5,785 bases of DNA from Candidatus Saccharimonadia bacterium (GCA_023263015.1 JALQXV010000030.1:1-5785), one strand, 5' to 3'. Counted from the stretch's first letter, positions 1-4,301 are shown. Made by a program: numbers and translations. The notes: generated by a model not told the origin, from the sequence alone.

Positions 1-843
1 CTTTTCGCCTGGGTTTGGTGTGGTAACGTAGTGTACAACACCGTTCTCTAACCCCTTTTGAACATCGGCTTCTTCAATGGTTGGCACGTCGTAAACTACC
101 GGTGCTTCAACGTTAATTTTAGGAATAATAATTTTGGCTTCGGGGCCAACTGGGCCAGTAGCATCAGGGTCAACAATAATTGGCGTGGCGCTCACGTTAC
201 TGTTTGGGCGAATAAACGGTGTTATAAAGCGTTCATTAAAGAAACCGAACAACATCACAAATATAGTCAGCGCGCCCATGGTTAAGCCAAATGCCAGTGA
301 ACGGACGTGCGGGTTTTTAGTAACCTCTGCCCTGTCCTGAACCTGCTGTAATAAATGACCACGAATATCCGACACAGTTTGCGTATCAAAGTTAGCTGGC
401 ATTTTTCGCTTGCGCTTCTTTTTAGCAAGTGCCGCTGTGTTATTACTAATTGGAATCACAGGGTGAGCTACCGGTTTGAGCGCTTCTGGCTCTGGTTCAG
501 GTTCCGCAACTGGCTCAGGTTTAGGCTCTTCTTTAATACGGCTGTGTTCTTGGTAGAACTCTTGCCACACTTCGTGCTTTTCGTCATCTGGCAAGTTTGT
601 GTAGTATTCGTGCCACTCGGTTTGAATTTCGGCTAAACTCTTGCCTGAGTCATTCAGGTTTTTCATGTATTTCTGGTGCTTAGACAAATGAGCTTGTTTA
701 GGCATATGCTCGACTTCGGCGATTTCATCAGACGCGTCAGGCTCGGCCCCGTACAGATTACTGAGCTTGGAACGCACTAAGTCAGCAGCTGAGTCTTGTT
801 GCTGTTTCACTTCTTCGAGTTCGCGTTGTTTATCTTCGTCCAT
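1..843 (-). CDS. Sortase-family protein, N-terminal part (cut by window edge)
   Basis: This is an open frame of 281 codons that continues past the left edge. Residues 1-105 are hydrophilic and charged. Residues 106-121 are a Pro/Glu run (EPKPEPVAEPEPEPE), and 141-147 is a basic cluster (KKKRKRK). Residues about 182-202 form one membrane segment (LAFGLTMGALTIFVMLFGFF). From about 237 the sequence reads IIIPKINVEAPVVYD, then VQKGLENGVVHY and TPNPGEK, which is how the beta-barrel of class D/E-type sortases begins. Sortases are transpeptidases that cut a C-terminal sorting signal and attach or process surface proteins outside the membrane. The catalytic His, Cys and Arg lie beyond the window, so activity cannot be judged. 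The cytoplasmic extension of about 180 residues is unusually long. The ATG at 843 has a weak AAGG about 11 nt upstream. An in-frame TTG at 891 would add 16 residues and cannot be excluded; an in-frame stop at 903-901 limits any further extension. Confidence 0.85.
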   Translation of the reverse strand, partial: MDEDKQRELEEVKQQQDSAADLVRSKLSNLYGAEPDASDEIAEVEHMPKQAHLSKHQKYMKNLNDSGKSLAEIQTEWHEYYTNLPDDEKHEVWQEFYQEHSRIKEEPKPEPVAEPEPEPEALKPVAHPVIPISNNTAALAKKKRKRKMPANFDTQTVSDIRGHLLQQVQDRAEVTKNPHVRSLAFGLTMGALTIFVMLFGFFNERFITPFIRPNSNVSATPIIVDPDATGPVGPEAKIIIPKINVEAPVVYDVPTIEEADVQKGLENGVVHYVTTPNPGEK

Positions 844-902
844 GTTCGCCCACGCCTTAGGAGTAGTATTACCTAACTGATTATAGTACAATTGATCAGT
901 CT

Positions 903-930
903 ATGACAGGTGCTATAAGTATATTATAAC
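903..930 (+). promoter_or_regulatory. Promoter for tRNA-Leu
   Basis: ATGACA at 903-908 (5 of 6 to the -35 consensus) and TATAAC at 925-930 (5 of 6 to the -10 consensus) are separated by 16 bp. The predicted start near 937 lies about 26 nt before the mature tRNA 5' end. The -10 overlaps the oppositely oriented -10 of the sortase promoter, so the two units may compete for polymerase. A weaker alternative is the extended -10 TGCTATAAG at 911-919 with TTGATC at 892-897. Confidence 0.5.
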
Positions 931-931
931 A
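923..931 (-). promoter_or_regulatory. Extended -10 promoter for the sortase gene
   Basis: The minus strand reads TGTTATAAT, a perfect extended -10 (TGn plus TATAAT). It would start transcription near 916, leaving a leader of about 70 nt before the ATG at 843. A second TATAAT lies at 885-880 and would start near 873, but its -35 region is poor. A perfect TTGACA at 942-937 is only 8 bp from the extended -10, so it does not form a normal pair with it. The start site is inferred from motifs only. Confidence 0.5.
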
Positions 932-962
932 TTTTATGTCAACAATTTAAAGATTGGTATGA

Positions 963-1049
963 GCCGCGGTGGTGGAATTGGTAGACACGCTAGACTCAAA
1001 ATCTTGTGGGCATTAGCCCGTGCCGGTTCAAGTCCGGCTCGCGGTACCA
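963..1049 (+). tRNA. tRNA-Leu, anticodon CAA, CCA encoded
   Basis: This 87-nt tRNA reads UUG codons. Acceptor strands are 963-969 and 1039-1045, with G-U at both ends of the stem. The D stem GTG/CAC is at 972-974 and 986-988, with the GG pair at 980-981. The anticodon arm is 990-1006, with loop CTCAAAA and anticodon CAA at 997-999. The long variable arm of a class II tRNA has GGGC (1008-1011) pairing GCCC (1016-1019). The T arm is GCCGG/CCGGC around TTCAAGT (1022-1038). The discriminator is A1046, as expected for leucine, followed by encoded CCA. One oddity is that the anticodon stem holds a T991-T1005 mismatch (positions 28-42). It is likely functional, since all tertiary-contact positions look normal. 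Confidence 0.95.
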
Positions 1050-1089
1050 ACTAAAAAACCTCACACATTTGTGAGGTTTTTTAGTTGGT
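1046..1089 (+). terminator. Bidirectional intrinsic terminator whose stem starts at the tRNA discriminator
   Basis: Positions 1046-1064 and 1071-1089 are perfect 19-bp reverse complements around the 6-nt loop ACATTT. The core is an A-run plus CCTCAC, pairing GTGAG plus a T-run, so it terminates on both strands. The outer part of the stem uses the tRNA discriminator A and CCA, which must be released before the 3' end can be charged. It separates the tRNA from the non-coding region to the right. Confidence 0.85.
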
Positions 1090-1240
1090 CATGTGATCGA
1101 ACCCTTGAACCGATACCGCGAAGCGGCGGTTCAATAATTTAGGGCACGCGCAGGAATGTATTCCGAGCATGCCCGCGAATTATATGCGCGCAGGCGCTAT
1201 ATTCCGGCGATTATAGTAGTTTAGTCTAAGGGCTTGCTGC
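1090..1240. other. Non-coding, structured intergenic stretch
   Basis: No convincing gene is seen here. The stretch holds a hairpin at 1105-1134: TTGAACCG pairs CGGTTCAA, with an inner CCGC-GAA-GCGG. A second nested hairpin lies at 1142-1174 (GGGCA/TGCCC outside, GGAAT/ATTCCG-side pairing inside). A GC-rich segment 1186-1197 can fold as GCGC-GCAG-GCGC. These could be RNA structure, protein sites or degraded sequence; nothing identifies a known ncRNA family. Confidence 0.5.
1147..1206. repeat. Imperfect tandem direct repeat, two copies 40 bp apart
   Basis: CGCGCAGG followed 5-6 nt later by ATTCCG occurs at 1147-1165 and again at 1187-1206. Both copies are then followed by a GCGA..TTAT-like string (1175-1182 and 1207-1214). 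The function is unknown. It may be a small duplicated hairpin unit. Confidence 0.45.
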
Positions 1241-1268
1241 GTTGGTTCGATTCTGTGTGCCCCTGCCA
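1241..1268 (+). pseudogene. tRNA 3'-end fragment, tRNA-Trp-like (possible att remnant)
   Basis: The spacing is exactly that of a tRNA 3' end: T-loop TTCGATT (1246-1252), a 5-nt stem strand CTGTG, a 7-nt acceptor strand TGCCCCT (1258-1264), discriminator G and CCA (1266-1268). TGCCCCT-G-CCA is typical of bacterial tRNA-Trp, which starts AGGGGCA. No matching 5' half, anticodon arm or intact T stem (only 3 of 5 pairs form) is present, so this is not a working tRNA. Such fragments can mark the far end of an element that integrated into a tRNA gene, but no integrase is in the window. Chance resemblance remains possible. Confidence 0.4.
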
Positions 1269-1312
1269 AGCACAAGCACTATGGCTAAAGGCTTCTTCGA
1301 ATGTCTTTTTTA

Positions 1313-2023
1313 TTAATTAACTTTGCTGATCACCTCAGATACGACCAGTATTAGAAGTGCGATAACACCAATAAAAAAACTTAGCACTTGTAGATAGAAC
1401 GCTGTACGGTTGGACCCTGGCTTCAATTGATTCGATGCCGCTGCGGCAGCATTATTCCTATCAGTTGGATTTCCTATTGCAGATATAATACCTACAGCAT
1501 CCATTCCTCTTTGACGGTTTTCGTACCAAAAACGCCGTTCTAGTACGAAATGCATAATACCCGAAGCTAACGCCATGCCTAAAGCTATGACTGCTATTAC
1601 AAGTAAGGACCCTATTTGCCAGCTGAACTGCCTAGGGCTGCCATCTTCGGAGTTAAGTGCAAAAACACCCAGTATTGCAATAACTGCAGAGGCAATCAGT
1701 ATAATCTGTGAGGAAACCTGAGATTCTGATCTATTTCCTTCTAATGTTGAATCATCAATGACTTTTATTAGATTTACTACATTAGGCAACGGCTGCTCTA
1801 CTGATACTTGTTGCTGCTGAGGGTTCTGGATTAAAATCTGTTGAGGTGCTCCACCTTCTTGAGGTGGACCTTGTAGCTGAATAACATTAGGCTGACTTTG
1901 GACTGGTTGCTGGACGGGAATTTCAAATTGAAGTAATTGTGGTTGGGACTGGCTTTGTTCCTCGGTTACCTGATTTTTTTGATCAGGCTGTTTATTTGTT
2001 GAAGCAGATTCATCCTTTTTCAT
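1313..2023 (-). CDS. Gln/Pro-rich protein with three membrane segments, unknown function
   Basis: I do not recognise this 236-residue protein. Residues 1-100 are low-complexity and rich in Gln and Pro (for example QNPQQQQVS near 66-74), probably disordered. Hydrophobic segments lie at about 105-123, 136-161 and 209-229. The loop between the second and third is basic (ERRFWYENRQR), which by the positive-inside rule places it, and the N-terminal tail, in the cytoplasm. An Ala run (193-197) sits in the same loop. No catalytic motif is visible. The start is set by the promoter: its -10 ends 6 nt before the ATG, so the message should be leaderless, and no Shine-Dalgarno sequence is present. It is transcribed away from the HEPN-like gene at 2278. 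The Gln-rich tail could mediate protein contacts; that is inference. Confidence 0.8.
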   Translation of the reverse strand: MKKDESASTNKQPDQKNQVTEEQSQSQPQLLQFEIPVQQPVQSQPNVIQLQGPPQEGGAPQQILIQNPQQQQVSVEQPLPNVVNLIKVIDDSTLEGNRSESQVSSQIILIASAVIAILGVFALNSEDGSPRQFSWQIGSLLVIAVIALGMALASGIMHFVLERRFWYENRQRGMDAVGIISAIGNPTDRNNAAAAASNQLKPGSNRTAFYLQVLSFFIGVIALLILVVSEVISKVN

Positions 2024-2029
2024 ACTTGG

Positions 2030-2058
2030 ATTATCTTACGGCTAAGATACTGTTGCAA
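2030..2058 (-). promoter_or_regulatory. Leaderless promoter of the Gln/Pro-rich membrane protein gene
   Basis: On the minus strand TTGCAA (2058-2053) and GATAAT (2035-2030) are separated by 17 bp. The -10 ends 6 nt before the ATG at 2023, which puts the expected transcription start on the A of the start codon. Confidence 0.6.
2032..2049. promoter_or_regulatory. Inverted repeat inside the promoter, operator candidate
   Basis: TATCTTA and TAAGATA are perfect reverse complements separated by CGGC. The 18-bp site fills most of the spacer between the -35 and -10 boxes and overlaps the -10. That is the usual position for a repressor or a spacer-twisting activator site. No regulator gene is visible nearby. 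Confidence 0.45.
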
Positions 2059-2241
2059 GCATAAGTGCTTCTTGAATTTGCGAAATATTTTCATGATCGA
2101 AGCTTCAGTAGTGCGACCACTAACCCCTGCCAATTAAAAGCAAGCACTTTGTTAAAGAGTGGGCCAAGCGCCCAACATATTTGCGTTACAGCAATCGGGC
2201 TTACCCACAGCCATAGTAACGATTAACACCTTGCTCTCATT
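2059..2241. other. Non-coding stretch between divergent promoters
   Basis: No gene is seen. It holds three short hairpins: AAGCA-TAAG-TGCTT near 2057-2070, TAGTG-CGAC-CACTA at 2109-2122, and TGGGC-CAAGC-GCCCA at 2160-2174. It also carries a second copy of CCCCTGCCAA, listed separately. None of the hairpins is followed by a good T-run, so I do not call them terminators. Confidence 0.5.
2124..2148 (+). repeat. Second copy of the tRNA-end motif CCCCTGCCAA
   Basis: CCCCTGCCAA at 2124-2133 repeats 1260-1269 exactly. In both places AAGCACT follows closely (1274-1280 and 2142-2148) and then TAAAG. The two copies are in the same orientation and bracket the gene at 1313-2023. This could be a pair of attachment-site remnants or a chance match; the shared part is short. 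Confidence 0.35.
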
Positions 2242-2264
2242 CATTAAATTCAGCCAGTCTGACA

Positions 2265-2270
2265 TATAAT
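2265..2270 (+). promoter_or_regulatory. -10 box of the HEPN-like gene, leaderless
   Basis: A perfect TATAAT ends 7 nt before the ATG at 2278, so transcription should begin at or within a base of the start codon. No Shine-Dalgarno sequence can exist in such a message. No good -35 is seen at 16-18 bp upstream, so the promoter may be weak or activator dependent. Confidence 0.55.
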
Positions 2271-2277
2271 ACTGTTA

Positions 2278-3180
2278 ATGAATTATTACGCTGACGATAC
2301 TAAGCTAGTAAATCGCATTCACGGCAAGATCATTAGTGACCTCAAAAATGGCGATGTATATGACATCGAAATATGCGTAGTAATGAGCCTCATTCTTGCA
2401 GAGTATCTTGTGAAGGAAACGCTTCGCAAGGAGAATGAACTTCTACCCTATAAGCTATCTAGGCTTCAAACGGAGCACAAAAATATGGCATATCTTATTA
2501 AGATGGGGCCAGAAGACAGTCCTGACGCCCATTACGATGACTTGGGGGTACTTCTACTTAGAGCCGAAGAGCTATCCGCCCTGCCAAAGACAGCATTACA
2601 ATTAATTACCTCGCTTAAAGACGGCAGGAATAAAGTTGTCCACGACCCACGACACAAGATTGATCAGCTTGTTTCTCATATCGACCTTATTGATCTGTTC
2701 GTGAAACATGCGGATATTTTCAAGGCAGTTCTTGGTATTGAACTTAGGGATAAAGATAGAATATCGCTTGAAGAAAAGCTTACGAAGCTTAAACTAGTGC
2801 ATAGCAATAGACTGGATCAGAAGATAGAACACCATCGCAATGAGTACAAGCGGCTAACAAAAGATGAAAGAGAATCGCTTAAGGGCACCACGGTAAGTTT
2901 TGGGGGTGATGTGTTCCTTGTTACACCCGAGCTTATGAGATGCCCAAGTTGTTATAACTTATCTCTGCATTACATGGGGTCTGTCGATGTCGACTATGAC
3001 GGTGTAACGGGAAGTGAATGGTTGCAGTGCGGGGTATGCGACTTAGAGATGGATGATTATGACTTTGATGAACTTGTTACAAATGTTAGGAAATATACGA
3101 GTCTTTCGGAAGAAGACGAAAGTTGGTCGATATATTACGATCATAAAGATTGGCAAGCGAATATCTACGAATACATCTAG
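2278..3180 (+). CDS. HEPN-like domain protein with C-terminal zinc ribbon
   Basis: This 300-residue soluble protein has two parts. Residues about 1-200 are predicted mostly helical. They contain RNKVVH at 117-122, which is the R-x4-H signature (polar residue after Arg) of HEPN ribonuclease domains, after a helix ending LITSLKDG. Residues 221-258 hold two Cys pairs, CPSC (222, 225) and CGVC (251, 254), 25 residues apart, as in a zinc ribbon. The tail after 255 is very acidic. HEPN domains with this motif often act as metal-independent RNases in toxin-antitoxin, abortive-infection and CRISPR systems; others only bind partners. Here I infer RNA cleavage or RNA binding, with the ribbon as a nucleic-acid or ribosome contact. 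No MNT-type nucleotidyltransferase or other antitoxin gene is adjacent. The start is fixed by the -10 box 7 nt upstream. The family assignment rests on the short motif and helical character, so it is moderately sure. Confidence 0.75.
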   Translation: MNYYADDTKLVNRIHGKIISDLKNGDVYDIEICVVMSLILAEYLVKETLRKENELLPYKLSRLQTEHKNMAYLIKMGPEDSPDAHYDDLGVLLLRAEELSALPKTALQLITSLKDGRNKVVHDPRHKIDQLVSHIDLIDLFVKHADIFKAVLGIELRDKDRISLEEKLTKLKLVHSNRLDQKIEHHRNEYKRLTKDERESLKGTTVSFGGDVFLVTPELMRCPSCYNLSLHYMGSVDVDYDGVTGSEWLQCGVCDLEMDDYDFDELVTNVRKYTSLSEEDESWSIYYDHKDWQANIYEYI

Positions 3181-3207
3181 TTTTAGTGACTAGCCTGTAT
3201 TGAACCC

Positions 3208-3377
3208 TATGCTAAGCAGCGTTCTTACCTTAAACGTTTTGTTCATTCCAAGAACTAATTCAGAGATAGCTGTCGAGAGAATTGCTTCTTCCATAGGCCC
3301 TACTTTCATAAAATAACTTACTAGGTAGCTGATTAAGATTTGAATGCCGAATCGAACGGCGAACGCTGCGCAGCATA
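3208..3377. repeat. Long-spaced imperfect inverted repeat in the non-coding stretch 3181-3429
   Basis: TATGCT-AA-GCAGCGTTC at 3208-3224 is matched on the other strand by TATGCT-GC-GCAGCGTTC at 3377-3361 (15 of 17 positions). The right arm contains the palindrome GCTGCGCAGC (3365-3374). The interior holds a perfect small hairpin on the minus strand, GCCG-TTCGATT-CGGC (3360-3346), whose loop is the canonical tRNA T-loop. The 250-bp gap it lies in has no convincing gene and no clear terminator for either flanking gene. Confidence 0.5.
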
Positions 3378-3429
3378 AAACTCAAGCTGTAAATGGACTC
3401 TTTATGAGTATAACAAATCAGAGCATAGC

Positions 3430-3606
3430 TTAAACGCGCTTCTTCTCCGTCACCGCCCCAGCAATAATTCCAAGCACTATCCCGCCAGCAATACCAATCG
3501 CTGCGTTGTCTATAAGCAGACCGAGCGCAGAGCCAAGTGCCACACCAAACACAATACAAACACCGATCGCGTTATTTTTTACCGATACTTTCTTCTGTTG
3601 AGCCAT
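3430..3606 (-). CDS. 58-residue glycine-zipper membrane protein
   Basis: After a basic N-terminus (MAQQKKVSVK) there are two hydrophobic helices, about 13-32 and 35-53, and a basic tail (EKKRV). Both helices carry zipper spacing: G21, G25, G29 in the first and G38, G42, G46, G50 in the second, joined by the turn LLIDN. Short proteins of the form GxALGxALG-DN-AIGxGxxLG are common in Gram-positive and related bacteria and have no assigned reaction; tight helix packing in the membrane is the expected property. I chose the ATG at 3606 over an in-frame ATG at 3678. The hydrophobic unit begins right after it, a -10-like box ends 9 nt upstream, and the 24 extra residues would cross the divergent promoter region and look non-coding. 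Confidence 0.7.
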   Translation of the reverse strand: MAQQKKVSVKNNAIGVCIVFGVALGSALGLLIDNAAIGIAGGIVLGIIAGAVTEKKRV

Positions 3607-3615
3607 AATGTGTGT

Positions 3616-3624
3616 ACAGTAACA
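3616..3624 (-). promoter_or_regulatory. Extended -10 candidate for the glycine-zipper gene
   Basis: The minus strand reads TGTTACTGT at 3624-3616, a TGn-TAnnnT extended -10. It ends 9 nt before the ATG, so the message would be leaderless or nearly so. The -10 is less perfect than those of the neighbouring genes. Confidence 0.4.
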
Positions 3625-3632
3625 ATAATGCC

Positions 3633-3646
3633 AACTGCTAGCAGTT
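3633..3646. promoter_or_regulatory. 14-bp perfect palindrome between divergent genes, operator candidate
   Basis: AACTGCTAGCAGTT is its own reverse complement. It covers the expected -35 position of the minus-strand gene and lies about 40 bp upstream of the plus-strand -10, so one bound dimer could affect both genes. Confidence 0.4.
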
Positions 3647-3685
3647 AGATTTCTGACTCTTAAGTCGTGCTTTACCAATGACCAC

Positions 3686-3694
3686 TGCTATAAT
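3686..3694 (+). promoter_or_regulatory. Extended -10 promoter of the anchored exported protein gene, leaderless
   Basis: TGC-TATAAT is a perfect extended -10. Eight nt separate it from the ATG at 3703, so transcription should begin at or within 1-2 nt of the start codon. No -35 match is needed or seen. Confidence 0.6.
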
Positions 3695-3702
3695 CAACTT
3701 AA

Positions 3703-4065
3703 ATGCTAAAAAACAATTCTCTTAAAACAATTGCACTGCTACTGTCTGCCTTAGTGGCAGCCATCTTCGCGGCTATCGTACTCGTAAACTACTTAGCTGA
3801 TAATAAAACTCACACCATAATGAATTTTCAAAGCATACAAGATTCAACCTGCGCTGTAACCGACAGACCGGCTCCGGACTGTGATCGTCAATTGGTTGAG
3901 CTTGGTAACGCTCAAAGGACTAAGCGATATTATGTGACCTCGGATACGAAGATTACGGATAAAGATGGTAAGGAAAGCTCCACAATCCTTTTTAACATTG
4001 GTGATGAAATAAAGATTAAAGACAAAGATGGTGACGAGCTGAAGTCAATTGTTCTTTTGCCTTAG
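3703..4065 (+). CDS. Small exported protein with one N-terminal membrane anchor
   Basis: I do not recognise this 120-residue protein at family level. Lys residues (MLKNNSLK) precede a hydrophobic helix at about 9-31, which may be a signal anchor or an uncleaved signal peptide, so the rest should lie outside the cytoplasm. Two Cys (50 and 60) could form a disulfide. Residues 76-120 (YYVTSDTKI, then LFNIGDEIKI, then SIVLLP) have the alternating pattern and turns of a small beta-barrel, resembling OB-like exported domains such as DUF3221/DUF5666; this is a weak resemblance only. KDKDG repeats at 86-90 and 106-110 are acidic-turn motifs. It is divergent from the glycine-zipper gene, with 96 bp between the starts. 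Confidence 0.75.
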   Translation: MLKNNSLKTIALLLSALVAAIFAAIVLVNYLADNKTHTIMNFQSIQDSTCAVTDRPAPDCDRQLVELGNAQRTKRYYVTSDTKITDKDGKESSTILFNIGDEIKIKDKDGDELKSIVLLP

Positions 4066-4090
4066 TCATAAAACTCATTCCCTTATTTCG

Positions 4091-4133
4091 CTCACAAGTG
4101 TATAATTAAACACCTCGCAACAGTGAGAGTTTT
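4091..4133 (+). terminator. Possible terminator hairpin after the anchored protein gene
   Basis: CTCAC (4091-4095) pairs GTGAG (4123-4127), with an inner GTGT/ACAC pair (4098-4101, 4110-4113), followed by AGTTTTG. The stem is short, the loops are large and the T-run is only four bases, so this is a weak call. A TATAAT at 4101-4106 lies inside the hairpin without a -35 partner. Confidence 0.25.
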
Positions 4134-4184
4134 GCTCCTCTACAACCCGTAGCCACATGTGGTAAATTTGAGAACACGAATTTA

Positions 4185-4215
4185 TTGACAGGCACTACTA
4201 ATAGCGTTGTATAGT
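4185..4215 (+). promoter_or_regulatory. Promoter of nrdA
   Basis: A perfect TTGACA (4185-4190) is followed 19 bp later by TATAGT (4210-4215), 5 of 6 to the -10 consensus. The spacer is longer than the usual 17 bp, which fits a promoter modulated by a factor bound in the spacer. The predicted start near 4222 gives a leader of about 150 nt. A 10-bp palindrome CCACATGTGG (4153-4162) lies just upstream. Confidence 0.55.
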
Positions 4216-4240
4216 AAAACGTAAGCGCTAGATGTGGTGT
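4192..4240. promoter_or_regulatory. nrdR box: Two NrdR-box-like sites in the nrdA promoter
   Basis: GCACTACTAATAGCGT (4192-4207) and GCGCTAGATGTGGTGT (4225-4240) each match 11 of 16 positions of the NrdR consensus acaCwAtATaTwGtgt, including the outer CTA..G core. They start 33 bp apart, about three helical turns, close to the 31-32 bp spacing known for paired NrdR boxes. One lies in the promoter spacer and one over the start region, the position expected for repression by this nucleotide-sensing regulator. Each site alone is weak; the pairing next to a ribonucleotide reductase gene is what supports the call. Confidence 0.45.
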
Positions 4241-4255
4241 ATGCCAGCACTAGGG

Positions 4256-4301
4256 CCGATGGTACTGAGGATCGGAATCTCAGCTCGCCACGAGCGGTTT
4301 T
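4256..4301 (+). ncRNA. Structured nrdA leader: H-type pseudoknot candidate plus hairpin
   Basis: CCGAT (4256-4260) pairs ATCGG (4271-4275), and CTGAG (4265-4269) pairs CTCAG (4279-4283). The strands interleave, giving a two-stem H-type pseudoknot with linkers of 4, 1 and 3 nt. Directly after it, GCTCG-CCA-CGAGC (4283-4295) is followed by GGTTTT, which resembles a weak terminator. This arrangement could regulate by attenuation, but no known riboswitch class is recognised. All pairs are read from sequence; covariation is untested. Confidence 0.35.

Noticed and set aside
58..636. Plus-strand open frames over the first 640 bases
   Set aside because: They are antisense to the sortase frame, have compositions unlike proteins (for example Trp/Phe/Asn-rich) and lack start signals.
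937..942. TTGACA on the minus strand as the sortase -35 box
   Set aside because: It is only 8 bp from the perfect TATAAT, and at 16-18 bp there is no acceptable -10.
1141..1268. A larger RNA closed by AGGGCAC pairing GTGCCCCT
   Set aside because: The pairing needs a bulge, no known RNA class fits, and the 3' part is better explained by tRNA 3'-end geometry.
2160..2174. TGGGC-CAAGC-GCCCA as a terminator
   Set aside because: The stem is five pairs, there is no T-run, and no upstream gene on that strand would need it.
3337..3419. An 83-nt tRNA on the minus strand (GATTTG/CAAATC ends, T arm present)
   Set aside because: No proper D loop or 5-7-5 anticodon arm can be drawn, the T stem has only four pairs, and no CCA follows.
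3260..3559. A 99-residue minus-strand frame rich in Cys, Trp and Tyr
   Set aside because: It overlaps the glycine-zipper gene in another frame, with improbable composition and no start signal.
4255..4267. GCCGATGGTACTG resembles a conserved stretch of 5S rRNA
   Set aside because: The highly conserved upstream CCGAAC/GGAAGTTAAG part and the 3' strand are missing, and the surrounding sequence folds differently.
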